DNA of 64,000 nt from Amycolatopsis solani (GCF_033441515.1 NZ_JAWQJT010000003.1:682001-746000), one strand, 5' to 3'. Positions 1 through 8,913 are shown, numbered from the stretch's first letter. Numbers and translations are program-made. Notes: generated by a model from the sequence alone, not told the origin.

Positions 1-129
1 GTACGACTCCAGCAGCACGCGCAGGCCCTCGACGTACTCGCCGGAGCCGAAGTCGTCGAGCCCGGTGAGCTTCGACGCCGAAGCGTGCAGGTCCTCGACG
101 GTGCCGACGTCATCGCGGCCGGGGAGCAT
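1..129 (-). CDS. Sulfotransferase family protein, N-terminal fragment
   Basis: Only the first 43 codons lie in the window. The gene runs off the left edge. The N-terminus reads VEDLHASASKLTGLDD followed by GEYVEGLRVLLESY, which matches the start of actinobacterial PAPS-dependent sulfotransferases of about 380 aa as I remember them. ATG at 129 is preceded by a strong TAGGAGG whose TAG is the stop of the upstream SDR gene, so it is the last visible gene of a left-reading operon. The divergent cysD-cysNC pair makes PAPS, the sulfonate donor such an enzyme needs, which supports the call. The P-loop and catalytic parts are outside the window. Confidence 0.6.
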   Translation of the reverse strand, partial: MLPGRDDVGTVEDLHASASKLTGLDDFGSGEYVEGLRVLLESY

Positions 130-137
130 CGAACCTC

Positions 138-926
138 CTAGTGGTGGTACTCGCCGCCGTTGACGTCGAGGCACTGCCCGGTGATCGCGCGCGCCATCGG
201 CGAGGCGAGGAACACCACGGCGTCGGCGATCTCGTCGGGCTCGGGCAGCTTGCGAAGGTCTATTGTGGACGCGGTTTCGGCGTACACCTCTTCGGGCGTG
301 ATGCCGCGTTCCTTGGCGAGGTAGTTGAAGTACCACTTCAGGTTCGGCGCCCAGATGTACCCGGGTGCGACGGTGTTGACCCGGATGCCGTCCGGGCCGA
401 GTTCGCTCGCGAGGCTCTGCGAAAGCGAGAGCAGCGCCGACTTCGCCATCTTGTACGCGCCGAACGTGCGCCGGGAATGTCGCAGCACGGCCGAATTGAT
501 CATCACCAGCGAGCCCTTGCTCTCCTTGAGCGCGGGCAGGAACAGCCGGGTCAGCCGGAGCACGGAGATCCCCGCGGTTTCGAATCCTTTGCGGACGGCG
601 TCGAGGTCCACAGTGGCCAGATCGGTCAGCGGCGGGACGGCGAAGGCGTTGTGCACCAACGCGTCCACGCGGCCGAACGCCTCGACGGCCTCGTTCACGA
701 GGTTCGCGGCGGAGTCCTCGTCGTCGATGTCGGTCCGAACCGCGACGGCGCGACGGCCGAGGTCGGTGACCTCCTTGGCGACCTCGGTCAGCCGCGACTC
801 GGTGCGCGCGGCGAGCACGACGTCGGCGCCCGCCTCGGCGCTCCGGACGGCGATCGACCGGCCGAGCCCCGGTCCGATGCCGGAGACGACGACCACCTTG
901 CCCTGCAGCAGATCCGCCACGCTCAC
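138..926 (-). CDS. Short-chain dehydrogenase/reductase (SDR)
   Basis: 262 aa, the usual length of a classical SDR. The N-terminal Rossmann motif is SGIGPGLG (TGxxxGxG type). A Ser sits in the strand NSAVLRHS, and the catalytic YKMAK (YxxxK) lies near residue 155. The C-terminal GQCLDVNGGEYHH is typical of the family. Expected to be an NAD(P)-dependent alcohol/ketone oxidoreductase. The substrate cannot be read from sequence. The GTG start at 926 overlaps the stop of the DUF1214 gene (GTGA), and the TAG stop is built into the ribosome binding site of the sulfotransferase gene, so the four left-reading genes are translationally coupled. Confidence 0.88.
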   Translation of the reverse strand: MSVADLLQGKVVVVSGIGPGLGRSIAVRSAEAGADVVLAARTESRLTEVAKEVTDLGRRAVAVRTDIDDEDSAANLVNEAVEAFGRVDALVHNAFAVPPLTDLATVDLDAVRKGFETAGISVLRLTRLFLPALKESKGSLVMINSAVLRHSRRTFGAYKMAKSALLSLSQSLASELGPDGIRVNTVAPGYIWAPNLKWYFNYLAKERGITPEEVYAETASTIDLRKLPEPDEIADAVVFLASPMARAITGQCLDVNGGEYHH

Positions 927-2113
927 CCCAGCATCCGGGCGGCGACGGCGTCCTGCCGGGCCGCGATCCGCGCCGACCACTCGGCCGGCGTCACGCGTGC
1001 TTCTTCGTGGTGGGGCAGCCGGTCCGGCAGCTCGTCCACCTTGACCACCTCGACGACGGGGCCGTCGTCCGGCCCCAGGTCCCGGTTGAGCCGCTGCCAG
1101 CGGATCTGGACGTACCCCCGGTCGTGGCCGGTGCGCTCCAGCCAGTTCGCCACACCCGGGTCGCGCTCGCTGATCACGAACCGGATCTTGCCGTCCGGGT
1201 CGACGCGCGCCTGGTCGGCGGTGAGGCTCGTCTGGTGGTTGATGTAGTCGAGCGAGACGTACCACAGGCTCCCCAGCTGGATGCCCTGGTACGGCGCGTC
1301 CGCGCAGCGCGGCACGGTGACGATCATGGCTTCTTCGTCGCCGAGCTCGTAGTGGCCGGCGGAGGAGAACTGCGTGGTGAGCCCGCCGGGGGTCGACCGC
1401 GGCTCGGTCATCGTGTTGACCGGCAGGTCGTAGTAGAACCACTTCGGGAAGGCCAGGAACGTCTTGATCCGGCTCAGCAGCATCTTGCCGGTGACGCCGT
1501 AGCGCTTGGCCAGCGCCGTCCGGTCCGGCACCGGCGGCGCCTGCCCCGCGGTGTCGGCGCACCGGATCCGGATCTCGCCGCGCTTTTCGGTCGCCCAGTC
1601 ACTGTGGACCTCGCGGACCACGAGCATCGACGACCCTGCGCCGAGGGTGAAGTAGTTCGGCCCCGCGTTCTCGCGCGCCGGGCCGAAACGCAGTTCGAAC
1701 CGGCCGCCTTCGCCGATTTCGAGGGCGCGGTCGTCGAACGCGGTCAGGCTGTCGGGCACCACGACCGGCGAGTAGTCGCCGTTGAGGACCTGGAAGCTCA
1801 GGTCGGCGGTGGTCCCGCGGACGCCGGTGACGACGTACTCGCGGTCGTCCCGGATGTTCGCGTTGAAGTACAGGGTGTCCGGGTTGTCGAGGCCCATCTT
1901 CGTGTAGGGCCCGGTGGACGCGGTGAAGTACGGGAAGTCGCGCTGGTAGGCCCAGGCCATCTGCAGCGACGCGCGGATGCTGCCGGCGAGGTAGTCGTAG
2001 CCCTCGAGCAGGTCCTGCTCGGTCTTCACGTGCGGCGCTCCGGCGATCAGCTTTTCGGCCTCGGCGATGGCGTCGGCGAACGGCCGGGTCAACGAGAACT
2101 CGTTCTCGATCAT
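923..2113 (-). CDS. DUF1214-type protein of unknown function
   Basis: 396 aa. The ATG at 2113 is chosen because it overlaps the upstream stop as ATGA. An in-frame extension upstream would run into the neighbouring gene. The sequence contains TGPYTKMGLDNPDTLY, FNANIRDDREYVVTG and LDYINHQTS, which recall DUF1214/DUF1254-type beta-sandwich proteins found near steroid or polyketide modification genes in mycobacteria and nocardiae. There is no signal peptide. No catalytic motif is recognised and the reaction is unknown. Its place between a SnoaL-like protein and an SDR suggests work on the same small molecule. Confidence 0.65.
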   Translation of the reverse strand: MIENEFSLTRPFADAIAEAEKLIAGAPHVKTEQDLLEGYDYLAGSIRASLQMAWAYQRDFPYFTASTGPYTKMGLDNPDTLYFNANIRDDREYVVTGVRGTTADLSFQVLNGDYSPVVVPDSLTAFDDRALEIGEGGRFELRFGPARENAGPNYFTLGAGSSMLVVREVHSDWATEKRGEIRIRCADTAGQAPPVPDRTALAKRYGVTGKMLLSRIKTFLAFPKWFYYDLPVNTMTEPRSTPGGLTTQFSSAGHYELGDEEAMIVTVPRCADAPYQGIQLGSLWYVSLDYINHQTSLTADQARVDPDGKIRFVISERDPGVANWLERTGHDRGYVQIRWQRLNRDLGPDDGPVVEVVKVDELPDRLPHHEEARVTPAEWSARIAARQDAVAARMLG

Positions 2114-2589
2114 GCCGGCACGGCCCAGCGGTTCGCGAGCAGCCGGAAGCCCGGGTCCTTCGCCCACGACTGCATCGACTCGTAGGTCCGGACGTAGCCG
2201 ATGTGCGTCGTCCGCCAGGCGCCGTCGGCTTCGCGGCGGTAGGTGTCCTCGTAGAACGCGGCGCCCTCGATGATCACCTTGTGCTCGGGAACGATGACCT
2301 TGTCGGTGAACGCCCAGCGCCCGGTCGCGGTGTCGCCGTCGACCTCGATCTCGGGCTGACCTGCGTGGTGGACGGTGATGATGCCGTTGCCGAGGCTCTC
2401 GGTGAGGAACGCGACGATCGCGTCACGGCCTTCGAAGTGCTTGCCCTCCTCACCGGTCGCGCGCGTCCCGTAGTCGGCCGTGGCGTCGGCGGTGAAGGTG
2501 TCGGCCACCTCGTCCCACTGCTTCAGGTCGACCGCGCGGAGGTAGCGGTACTTCAGCCGGCGGATCTCTTCGAGTACGACCAGGTCCAT
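2110..2589 (-). CDS. SnoaL/NTF2-like protein
   Basis: 159 aa, one NTF2-like alpha/beta cone domain: an N-terminal helix with RRLKYRYLRAVD, then WDEVADTFTADATADYG, a central VHHAGQPEIEVDGDTATGRW strand pair and a C-terminal RTTHIGYVRTYES. Family members are cyclases, isomerases or dehydratases on polyketides and steroids (SnoaL, ketosteroid isomerase), with many of unknown function. First gene of the left-reading operon. ATG at 2589 leaves about 60 bp to the divergent cysD start. Its stop overlaps the next ATG (ATGA). Confidence 0.8.
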   Translation of the reverse strand: MDLVVLEEIRRLKYRYLRAVDLKQWDEVADTFTADATADYGTRATGEEGKHFEGRDAIVAFLTESLGNGIITVHHAGQPEIEVDGDTATGRWAFTDKVIVPEHKVIIEGAAFYEDTYRREADGAWRTTHIGYVRTYESMQSWAKDPGFRLLANRWAVPA

Positions 2590-2610
2590 CGTCCTAGGGT
2601 CCCGCACCGC

Positions 2611-2646
2611 TTGACCGATGACAAGAACATGTTCTACTTTTTTCCG
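2611..2646 (+). promoter_or_regulatory. cysD promoter with a 12-bp palindrome in the spacer
   Basis: TTGACC (2611-2616) and TACTTT (2635-2640) are spaced by 18 bp, and the first GTG of cysD follows 6 nt after the -10, which suggests a leaderless transcript. The spacer holds the perfect palindrome AGAACATGTTCT (2624-2635), placed where a bound repressor would block RNA polymerase. The regulator is unknown. The intergenic region also serves the divergent operon. Confidence 0.5.
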
Positions 2647-3561
2647 GTGTCCGTGACCTCGTACGAGCTCTCGCACCTGGCCGCGCTCGAAGCGGAGGCC
2701 GTGCACGTCTTCCGCGAGGTCGCGGCGACGTTCGAGCGGCCGGTCCTGCTCTTCTCCGGCGGCAAGGACTCGGTGGTGATGCTGCACGCCGCCGCCAAGG
2801 CCTTCTGGCCGGCGCCGCTGCCCTTCCCCATGCTGCACGTCGACACCGGCCACAACTTCGACGAGGTGCTGCGCTTCCGCGACGAAACCGTCGCCGCCCT
2901 CGGTTTGCGGCTCGAGGTCGCGAGCGTGCAGGACGACCTCGACGCCGGCCGCGTCGTCGAGGAGACCGGTCCGCGCGCCAGCCGCAACCGGCTGCAGACC
3001 GTCACGCTCCTGCGCGCGATCCGCGAGGGCGGGTTCGACGCCGTGTTCGGCGGGGCACGCCGCGACGAAGAGAAGGCCCGCGCGAAGGAGCGCGTGTTCA
3101 GCTTCCGCGACGAACACGGCCAGTGGGACCCGCGGGCCCAGCGACCGGAGCTGTGGAACCTCTACAACGGACGGCACCGGCGCGGCGAGCACATCCGCGT
3201 CTTCCCGCTGTCGAACTGGACCGAGCTCGACATCTGGCAGTACATCCGCGACGAGCGGATCGCCTTGCCCCCGTTGTACTACGCACACCGGCGTTCCGTG
3301 GTCCAGCGCGACGGCATGCTGCTGGCGGCGACCCGCTTCCTGTCCCTTGTGGACGGCGAGACGCCGTACGAGGCGACCGTGCGCTTCCGGACGGTCGGCG
3401 ACGCGACGTGCACCGGCTGCGTCGAGTCCTCGGCGGCGACACCGTCCGAAGTGGTCGCCGAGGTCGCCGCCACCCGCGTCACCGAACGCGGCGCGACGCG
3501 TGCCGACGACCGGATTTCCGAAGCGGGCATGGAAGATCGCAAGCGGGAGGGCTACTTCTGA
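2647..3561 (+). CDS. cysD: Sulfate adenylyltransferase subunit 2
   Basis: About 304 aa, the usual CysD length. The PP-loop LLFSGGKDS (near residue 31) binds [34 protein letters not shown] and the C-terminal EDRKREGYF are family signatures. It catalyses ATP + sulfate to APS, with energy from the CysN GTPase. An in-frame ATG at 2629 lies inside the promoter palindrome, so the GTG at 2647 (or the next GTG at 2653) is preferred. The stop overlaps the cysN start (TGATG). No cysH reductase is near, so the PAPS may serve sulfonation rather than sulfur assimilation. Confidence 0.93.
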   Translation: MSVTSYELSHLAALEAEAVHVFREVAATFERPVLLFSGGKDSVVMLHAAAKAFWPAPLPFPMLHVDTGHNFDEVLRFRDETVAALGLRLEVASVQDDLDAGRVVEETGPRASRNRLQTVTLLRAIREGGFDAVFGGARRDEEKARAKERVFSFRDEHGQWDPRAQRPELWNLYNGRHRRGEHIRVFPLSNWTELDIWQYIRDERIALPPLYYAHRRSVVQRDGMLLAATRFLSLVDGETPYEATVRFRTVGDATCTGCVESSAATPSEVVAEVAATRVTERGATRADDRISEAGMEDRKREGYF

Positions 3562-5369
3562 TGCAGCTGCTGAGGATCGCCACGGCGGGCAGCGTGGACG
3601 ACGGGAAGTCCACTTTGATCGGCAGGCTGCTGTTCGACTCGAAGGCGATCTTCACCGATCAGCTCGCCGCCGTCGAACGCGCCAGCCGCGAACGCGGCGA
3701 GGACTACCCGGACCTCGCGCTGCTCACCGACGGCCTGCGGGCCGAACGCGAGCAGGGCATCACGATCGACGTCGCGCACCGCTACTTCGCCACGCCCCAG
3801 CGGAAGTTCATCATCGCCGACACCCCGGGCCACCTGCAGTACACGCGGAACATGGTGACCGGCGCGTCGACGGCCGACCTGGCGCTGATCCTGGTGGACG
3901 CGCGCAAGGGCGTGCTGGAGCAGTCCCGGCGGCACGCGTTCCTCGCGTCGCTGCTCGGGATCGGGCACCTCGTGGTGTGCGTGAACAAGATGGACCTCGT
4001 CGGCTGGTCGCGGGAACGGTTCGACGAGATCCGCGAGGACTTCCGGCGGTTCGCGATGAAGCTCGACGTCGCCGACCTGACGTTCGTCCCGCTTTCGGCA
4101 CTGCACGGCGACAACGTCGTCCACCGCAGCGCGAGCATGCCGTGGTACGAAGGGACTTCCCTGCTGCACCAGCTGGAAGAGGTGCACGTCGCGTCCGACC
4201 GCAACCTGATCGACGCCCGGTTCCCGGTGCAGTACGTGCTCCGACGGCCGGACTTCCGCGGCTACGCGGGCACGATCGCGGGCGGGGTGTTCAAGCCGGG
4301 CGACGAGGTCGTGGCGCTGCCGTCGGGGATCACCTCCCGCGTCCGGGCGGTGTGGGGCCCCGGCGGGACGCCGCTCGCGGAAGCGTTCACCGGGCAGGCG
4401 GTGACGGTCGAGCTGGCCGACGACCTGGACCTGGGGCGGGGCGCGATGCTCTGCCGCCCGGGCAACCGCGCGGAATCGGCCCGCGAGGTCGACGCGCTGG
4501 TGTGCTGGTTTTCGTCGCGGGCTTCGCTGACCCCGGGTGCTTCGTACGCGGTCCGGCACACGACCACCGAAACGAAGGGCACGGTCGAGCGCCTCGAATA
4601 CCGCCTCGACGTGACGACGCTGCACCGGGAAGCCGCGGATTCGCTGGCCCTGAACGACATCGGCCGCATCCGGCTGCGCACGCGGGCGCCGCTGCTGTTC
4701 GACCCCTACCGCCGCAACCGCGCCACGGGCGGCTTCCTGCTGGTGGACGAGCACACCGGCGACACGGTCGCGGCGGGCATGATCACCGGCTCGGTCGCGT
4801 CGCCGGTCGTCTGGCACACCGCGGCGGTCCGCCGCGAGGACCGCCCGACCCGCGGCGCGACGGTGTGGCTCACCGGCCTGTCGGCGTCGGGCAAGTCGTC
4901 GGTGGCGGTGGAGCTGGAACGCCGTCTCGTCGCGGCGGGCCGCCCGGCGTACCTCCTCGACGGCGACAACCTGCGGCACGGGCTGAACGCCGGGCTGGGG
5001 TTCAGCCCCGAGGACCGCGCGGAGAACGTGCGGCGGGTGGCCGAGGTGGCACGGCTGTTCGCGGACGCGGGCGTGGTGGCGATCGCGTCCCTGATCAGCC
5101 CGTACGCCACGGACCGGGCTTCGGCGCGGGCGATTTCCGGAGACCTGCCGTTCGTGGAGGTGTTCGTGGACACGCCCCTGGAGGTCTGCGAGGCACGTGA
5201 CCCGAAGGGGATGTACGCGAAGGCGCGCGCCGGCGAGATCAAGGGGTTCACCGGCATCGACGCACCCTACGAGCGCCCGGCGTCGCCCGACCTGGTGCTG
5301 CACCCGGCCGACGGCGACCCGGCCACCATGGCGGCGGCGATCCAGACCCTGCTGGACGACCTCGCCTAA
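3561..5369 (+). CDS. cysNC: Bifunctional sulfate adenylyltransferase subunit 1 / APS kinase
   Basis: 602 aa fusion. Residues 1 to about 420 are the CysN GTPase, with P-loop GSVDDGKST, switch DTPGH, NKMD specificity motif and following beta-barrel domains. From about residue 433 to the end is APS kinase, with a second P-loop GLSASGKSS, the motif [10 protein letters not shown] and the [18 protein letters not shown] segment. Together with CysD it makes APS and phosphorylates it to PAPS. The same fusion is known in mycobacteria. Its stop overlaps the convergent methyltransferase gene by 4 bp. Confidence 0.95.
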   Translation: MQLLRIATAGSVDDGKSTLIGRLLFDSKAIFTDQLAAVERASRERGEDYPDLALLTDGLRAEREQGITIDVAHRYFATPQRKFIIADTPGHLQYTRNMVTGASTADLALILVDARKGVLEQSRRHAFLASLLGIGHLVVCVNKMDLVGWSRERFDEIREDFRRFAMKLDVADLTFVPLSALHGDNVVHRSASMPWYEGTSLLHQLEEVHVASDRNLIDARFPVQYVLRRPDFRGYAGTIAGGVFKPGDEVVALPSGITSRVRAVWGPGGTPLAEAFTGQAVTVELADDLDLGRGAMLCRPGNRAESAREVDALVCWFSSRASLTPGASYAVRHTTTETKGTVERLEYRLDVTTLHREAADSLALNDIGRIRLRTRAPLLFDPYRRNRATGGFLLVDEHTGDTVAAGMITGSVASPVVWHTAAVRREDRPTRGATVWLTGLSASGKSSVAVELERRLVAAGRPAYLLDGDNLRHGLNAGLGFSPEDRAENVRRVAEVARLFADAGVVAIASLISPYATDRASARAISGDLPFVEVFVDTPLEVCEARDPKGMYAKARAGEIKGFTGIDAPYERPASPDLVLHPADGDPATMAAAIQTLLDDLA

Positions 5370-6070
5370 CCGGCTTCGAGCACGAAGAAGAGGAAGCTCG
5401 GGAAGGTGTCGAGGATCGCGAAGTCGTCCGGGAACAGCTCCCGAGCCGCCGCCGTGGGCCGGGGTTCGTGGAGGGCGGAGATCCGGAACCCGGCGGCGGT
5501 GAAGGCGTCGGTCATCGCGTGCAGCGGCTTGTTCCAGAAGGTCATCCGCGCGAGGCGGCCCCGCATCGGGAATTCGTCGGTCCAGGTGTAGGCGGCGAAG
5601 TAGTCCGGCCGCGGCCCTTCGTGGCGGTGCGTGAGGTTGACCATCATCGGGTGGTTGACCGACGCGATCAGGCGGCCACCGGGCTTGAGCACCCGGTGCA
5701 GCTCGTGCAGCGTCGGCCCCCAGTCGCGCAGGTAGTGGAGCACGAGGGACGCGACGACGTCGTCGAAGCCGTGGTCGGGAAAGGGCAGCGGCTCGGCGAG
5801 ATCGGCGACCCGCAGATCGGCGTCTTCGCCGAGCCGCCGCCGCGCCTGCTCGACCATCCCGGCACTCTGGTCGAACCCGGACACGACGGCGCCGTTGTCC
5901 CGCAGGGCGGCGAAGAGCGGCCCCGACCCACAGCCGGCATCGAGAATCCGCCGCCCGGCGACGTCCCCGGCGAGCGCGAGGGCGGCGGGCCGTTCGTAGT
6001 GGGCGTTCATGAGGCTGCCGTCGTTCTCGGCCGCGTAGGCCTCGGCGAAGTCGTCGTAGTCGGCGGTCAT
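5366..6070 (-). CDS. Class I SAM-dependent methyltransferase
   Basis: 234 aa. Motif I is [13 protein letters not shown] (near residue 42), followed by the acidic loop [15 protein letters not shown], then [19 protein letters not shown] and the post-motif [15 protein letters not shown]. This is a methyltransferase of the type 11/UbiE-like group. The acceptor is not predictable. Stand-alone, convergent with cysNC. Confidence 0.85.
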   Translation of the reverse strand: MTADYDDFAEAYAAENDGSLMNAHYERPAALALAGDVAGRRILDAGCGSGPLFAALRDNGAVVSGFDQSAGMVEQARRRLGEDADLRVADLAEPLPFPDHGFDDVVASLVLHYLRDWGPTLHELHRVLKPGGRLIASVNHPMMVNLTHRHEGPRPDYFAAYTWTDEFPMRGRLARMTFWNKPLHAMTDAFTAAGFRISALHEPRPTAAARELFPDDFAILDTFPSFLFFVLEAG

Positions 6071-6130
6071 CCCTTCATCCTGCCGGAATCACAGCAGCTT
6101 CCGGTTCGCGCTCGGTCAGGCCGGCCCCGG

Positions 6131-6586
6131 TCACGACGACGGCGTCACGACGGTGCGGCGGAAGTGGTCGAAGATGACCGACGTCCGGACGTCGACGATC
6201 TCCTTGCGCTGGGTCAGCCGGTCGAGGACGAAGCCGCTCAGCTCGTCGTTGTCGGCGACCGCGATGTGCAGCAGGAAGTCGTCGCTGCCGGACATCACGA
6301 ATACCGACAGCACCTCGGGCAAGCCGGTGACGAACGCGCGGAACGACTCGATCACCGCGCGGTCCGGCGGGCGCAGCCGGACGGCCACCATCGCCTGCAC
6401 GCCCCGGCCGATCTTCTTCAGGTCGACGTCGACGTGGTGGCCGCGCACGATGCCGCGCCGGGTCAGCTCCCGCACGCGTTCGAGGCAGGTCGACTGCGCG
6501 ATGTGCAGGCGGCGGGCGAGCTCCTTATTGGTCTGCTTCGCGTCTTCCTGAAGCAGGGTCAGCAACGCCGCATCAAGTTCGTCCAC
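6131..6586 (-). CDS. Lrp/AsnC family transcriptional regulator
   Basis: 151 aa from the GTG at 6586. The N-terminal helix-turn-helix is DAALLTLLQEDAKQTNKELARRLHIAQSTC in outline (DELDAALL, NKELARRLHIAQS), followed by a RAM/AsnC ligand domain (VRLRPPDRAVIESF, SGSDDFLLHIAVAD, VIFDHFRRTV). An earlier in-frame ATG at 6661 would add 25 residues unlike the family, so the GTG is preferred. Divergent from the DUF2000 gene. A 7-bp inverted repeat lies in the shared upstream region. Confidence 0.85.
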   Translation of the reverse strand: MDELDAALLTLLQEDAKQTNKELARRLHIAQSTCLERVRELTRRGIVRGHHVDVDLKKIGRGVQAMVAVRLRPPDRAVIESFRAFVTGLPEVLSVFVMSGSDDFLLHIAVADNDELSGFVLDRLTQRKEIVDVRTSVIFDHFRRTVVTPSS

Positions 6587-6616
6587 CGGCGCCTCGTTCT
6601 CCCCCGCGGCGAGCAG

Positions 6617-6646
6617 GATTCGGGATTTCCCGCACCTTACCGAATC
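6617..6646. promoter_or_regulatory. Inverted repeat upstream of the Lrp-type gene
   Basis: GATTCGG (6617-6623) and CCGAATC (6640-6646) form a 7-bp inverted repeat with centres 23 bp apart, about two helical turns, in the region between the Lrp gene and the divergent DUF2000 gene. The position fits an autoregulatory operator, but this is inference only. Confidence 0.35.
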
Positions 6647-6695
6647 TGGCACGGAGTTCACCGCGTCGGACCCGTGGACTGGCTACCGTGGCGCC

Positions 6696-7103
6696 ATGAT
6701 CACCAAATGTGCCATCGTGGTCAGCGAAGAGCTGCCCACCGGGCTCGCGGCGAACGCCGCCGGCGTCCTCTCGGTGACCTTGGGCCACCGCGTCGACGGC
6801 CTGGTCGGCGCCGACGTCGAGGACGCCGACGGCGTCGCCCACCCCGGGATCATCGCCACTCCGCTGCCGATCCTGACGGCGACGCGCGCGAAGGTCGCCG
6901 CCCTCGTGCGGGCCGCGGCCGAGGACGACGAACTCTTCTTCGTCTCCTTCAGCGCGCTCGCCCAGAGCTGCCGGACCTACGCCGAGTACACCGGCCGGCT
7001 GGCGGCCACCGGCACCGCGGACCTCGACAGCGTCGGCGTCGCCGTGCACGGCCCGCGCAAGCGCGTCGACCGGCTCGTGGGTTCCCTTCCCCTGCTGCGC
7101 TGA
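6696..7103 (+). CDS. DUF2000 family protein
   Basis: 135 aa. KCAIVVSEELPTGLAANAAGVLSVTLGHR at the N-terminus (KCAIVV, LPTGLAANAAGVL) and the C-terminal GVAVHGPRKRVDRLVGSLPLLR are typical of DUF2000, a small domain related in fold to peptidyl-tRNA hydrolase Pth2. The function is unknown. A -10 like TACCGT at 6684-6689 lies 6 nt before the ATG, suggesting a leaderless mRNA. Divergent from the Lrp regulator, which may control it. Confidence 0.8.
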   Translation: MITKCAIVVSEELPTGLAANAAGVLSVTLGHRVDGLVGADVEDADGVAHPGIIATPLPILTATRAKVAALVRAAAEDDELFFVSFSALAQSCRTYAEYTGRLAATGTADLDSVGVAVHGPRKRVDRLVGSLPLLR

Positions 7104-7105
7104 CC

Positions 7106-7636
7106 TCAGCGCACCGACACGCGGGTTTCGGTCCGGGCCGCCGCGAAGCCGTTCACCCACAGGGATTGGACCTTCGCCGTCTCGGCCGAGTCCGGCTTCG
7201 CGTTCTTGCACGCCGTGCCCGGGCCGTGGCCGGACATCAGCTCGGTGCACGGGCCGGTGTAGTGGTCGGGCAGGCCGAGGTTGTGGCCGAGTTCGTGCGC
7301 GGCGATCCGGGTCGGGTCGTAGCCCTCGGCGACCTGGCTCGTGTCGAGGTAGATGTCGCCGCGGCCGTGGCCGTTCGTGTTCGTGTACGAGCCGCCGCTG
7401 TGGATCTCGTGGAACTTGATCGTCGCGCTCGTGTTCCGCTTGACCAGCTTCACGTCGGTGACGGCGGCGTTCCAGTTCGCCGCGCCCTGGTCGATCTGGG
7501 CGAGGTAGTCCGGCGCGCCCGACGAGCTGTAGTAGAGCATCGTGACAGCGGCCGCCGAAGCTTCGGGAGCGAATCCGAGGGCCAGCGGGGCCACCAGCGC
7601 CAGGGCCGCGATCCGGGCGATCACGCGTGCGTCCAT
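7106..7636 (-). CDS. Secreted snapalysin-type metalloprotease (M7)
   Basis: 176 aa. It has a signal peptide (Arg at position 4, hydrophobic core ALALVAPLALGF, AxA site near ASAAA), then a catalytic domain with the extended zinc motif AAHELGHNLGLPDH (HExxHxxGxxD) and TELMSGHGPGTACKN after it (Met-turn). This matches snapalysins, small secreted proteases of Streptomyces and relatives. AAGGAGA precedes the ATG at 7636. No propeptide of note is visible. Stand-alone. Confidence 0.88.
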   Translation of the reverse strand: MDARVIARIAALALVAPLALGFAPEASAAAVTMLYYSSSGAPDYLAQIDQGAANWNAAVTDVKLVKRNTSATIKFHEIHSGGSYTNTNGHGRGDIYLDTSQVAEGYDPTRIAAHELGHNLGLPDHYTGPCTELMSGHGPGTACKNAKPDSAETAKVQSLWVNGFAAARTETRVSVR

Positions 7637-7766
7637 CGTGTCTCCTTCGTCCGATTCAGAGAACACTTCACCGTCGTTCGAGCGATCAGGTTAGAAGTCC
7701 ACGAGCCGGGCGGGCCACGGCCGAAAGTAGTTCCCTCGCGTGCTCGGACCTCCCCCCTGCTGGTGA

Positions 7767-8546
7767 TCAGCGCCCTGGTGGGCCTGCGGCTGCTCTTCGT
7801 CGTCTTCCGGCGATCCGGACGAGGGTCACGACCAGCCCGATGAGCCCGGCGGCGACCAGCGCCGCCCCGCCGAGGAACCACCACCGCATCCCGGCCACGG
7901 TCCCGTCGGCGTACGGCGCGCCCGGTAAACCCGCGTCGGTGAAGGCGGTCGTGGGGGCCAGCGGCGTCAGGTGCAGCACGGACCCGGTGCCGACCACGAA
8001 CCCGGTGACCGCGGAAAGCGGGAGGACGCCGAGGAAACGCGAATCGCGGGCCCGGCCCCGCTCGTCGCCGAGCACGAACACCTGGCCCTCGTGCACGCGC
8101 GTGAGGTACGGCGTGGTGGCCTCCGGGTCGTGCGCGTACGCGTCCTGGCTGAGGTAGGTCTCGCTGATCGCCTTGCCGTCGACCGAGAGCTGCCCGCCGG
8201 TGCAGCAGGCGACGACGTCCCCGCCGACCGCGACCACGCGCAGCGCCGCGAGCCCCGCGGAGTCCGGGTGGGCGAAGGCGCCGCGGTCGAACACGACCAG
8301 GTCCCCACGGTCGACCGCCTCGCCGTGGCGGACCCACACGAGGGCCGATTCCCCCGGCCGGATGGTCGGGTTCATCGCCGCGCCCGGGACCCGGTAGGAC
8401 CGGTAATCGTGGGCCGCCGTGCCCAGGCTGGAGGCCACCGCACCGAGACCGGTCAGCGTCACGACGAGCCACGCCACGAAGACGGGTGAGATCCGGCGGC
8501 GCTTCGGCGGTGCAGGCGGCGCCGGCGGGAACGCGAGTTCGTACAC
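7767..8546 (-). CDS. Signal peptidase I homologue lacking catalytic Ser and Lys
   Basis: 259 aa, GTG start. It has an N-terminal Pro-rich cytoplasmic tail, a membrane segment (FVAWLVVTLTGLGAV), the S26 fold, and a second membrane segment with an Arg-rich tail at the C-terminus. Box B reads VPGAAMNPTI, where active enzymes have SM: Ala57 replaces the nucleophile. Box D reads ALRVVAVGGD, where Leu102 stands in place of the general-base Lys (KR in active enzymes). Box E is intact in outline (GDERGRARDSRFLG). The fold is kept but neither catalytic residue is, so it is unlikely to cleave. A role as a binding protein is possible. Confidence 0.8.
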   Translation of the reverse strand: MYELAFPPAPPAPPKRRRISPVFVAWLVVTLTGLGAVASSLGTAAHDYRSYRVPGAAMNPTIRPGESALVWVRHGEAVDRGDLVVFDRGAFAHPDSAGLAALRVVAVGGDVVACCTGGQLSVDGKAISETYLSQDAYAHDPEATTPYLTRVHEGQVFVLGDERGRARDSRFLGVLPLSAVTGFVVGTGSVLHLTPLAPTTAFTDAGLPGAPYADGTVAGMRWWFLGGAALVAAGLIGLVVTLVRIAGRRRRAAAGPPGR

Positions 8547-8575
8547 GGTGACCTATCGGGCCCCGACCGGCGCCG

Positions 8576-8908
8576 TTACCCCGTCCGGGGCGCGTACATG
8601 ATCACCGCGACCCCCGCCAGGCACAGCAGTGCGCCGATCACGTCGTAGCGGTCCGGGCGGTAACCGTCCGCCACCACGCCCCAGGCCAGTGAACCCGCCA
8701 CGAAGACCCCGCCGTACGCCGCGAGGATGCGGCCGAAGTGGGCGTCCGGCTGGAGGGTGGCCACGAAGCCGTACACGCCCAAAGCCAGCAGGCCGCTGCC
8801 GATCCAGAGCCAGCCGCGGTGTTCGCGGACGCCCTGCCAGACCAGCCAGGCGCCGCCGATTTCGCAGACCGCCGCGGCGAGGAACAGGAGGATCGAGCGC
8901 AGGACCAC
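8576..8908 (-). CDS. YnfA/UPF0060 family membrane protein
   Basis: 110 aa with four predicted membrane helices and the family features [26 protein letters not shown] and [13 protein letters not shown]. YnfA proteins are small SMR-like membrane proteins. Some are reported as multidrug efflux proteins, most are untested. GTG start at 8908, 6 nt after the -10 TAGTAT, so probably leaderless. Confidence 0.85.
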   Translation of the reverse strand: MVLRSILLFLAAAVCEIGGAWLVWQGVREHRGWLWIGSGLLALGVYGFVATLQPDAHFGRILAAYGGVFVAGSLAWGVVADGYRPDRYDVIGALLCLAGVAVIMYAPRTG

Positions 8909-8913
8909 CCCGG

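Noticed and set aside
923..1562. Long open frames antisense to the SDR and DUF1214 genes and elsewhere
   Set aside because: They are by-products of high GC content, with Arg/Pro/Ala-rich translations and no domain pattern.
2624..2635. LexA/SOS box in the cysD promoter
   Set aside because: The palindrome has GAAC and GTTC separated by two bases; the actinobacterial LexA site needs four.
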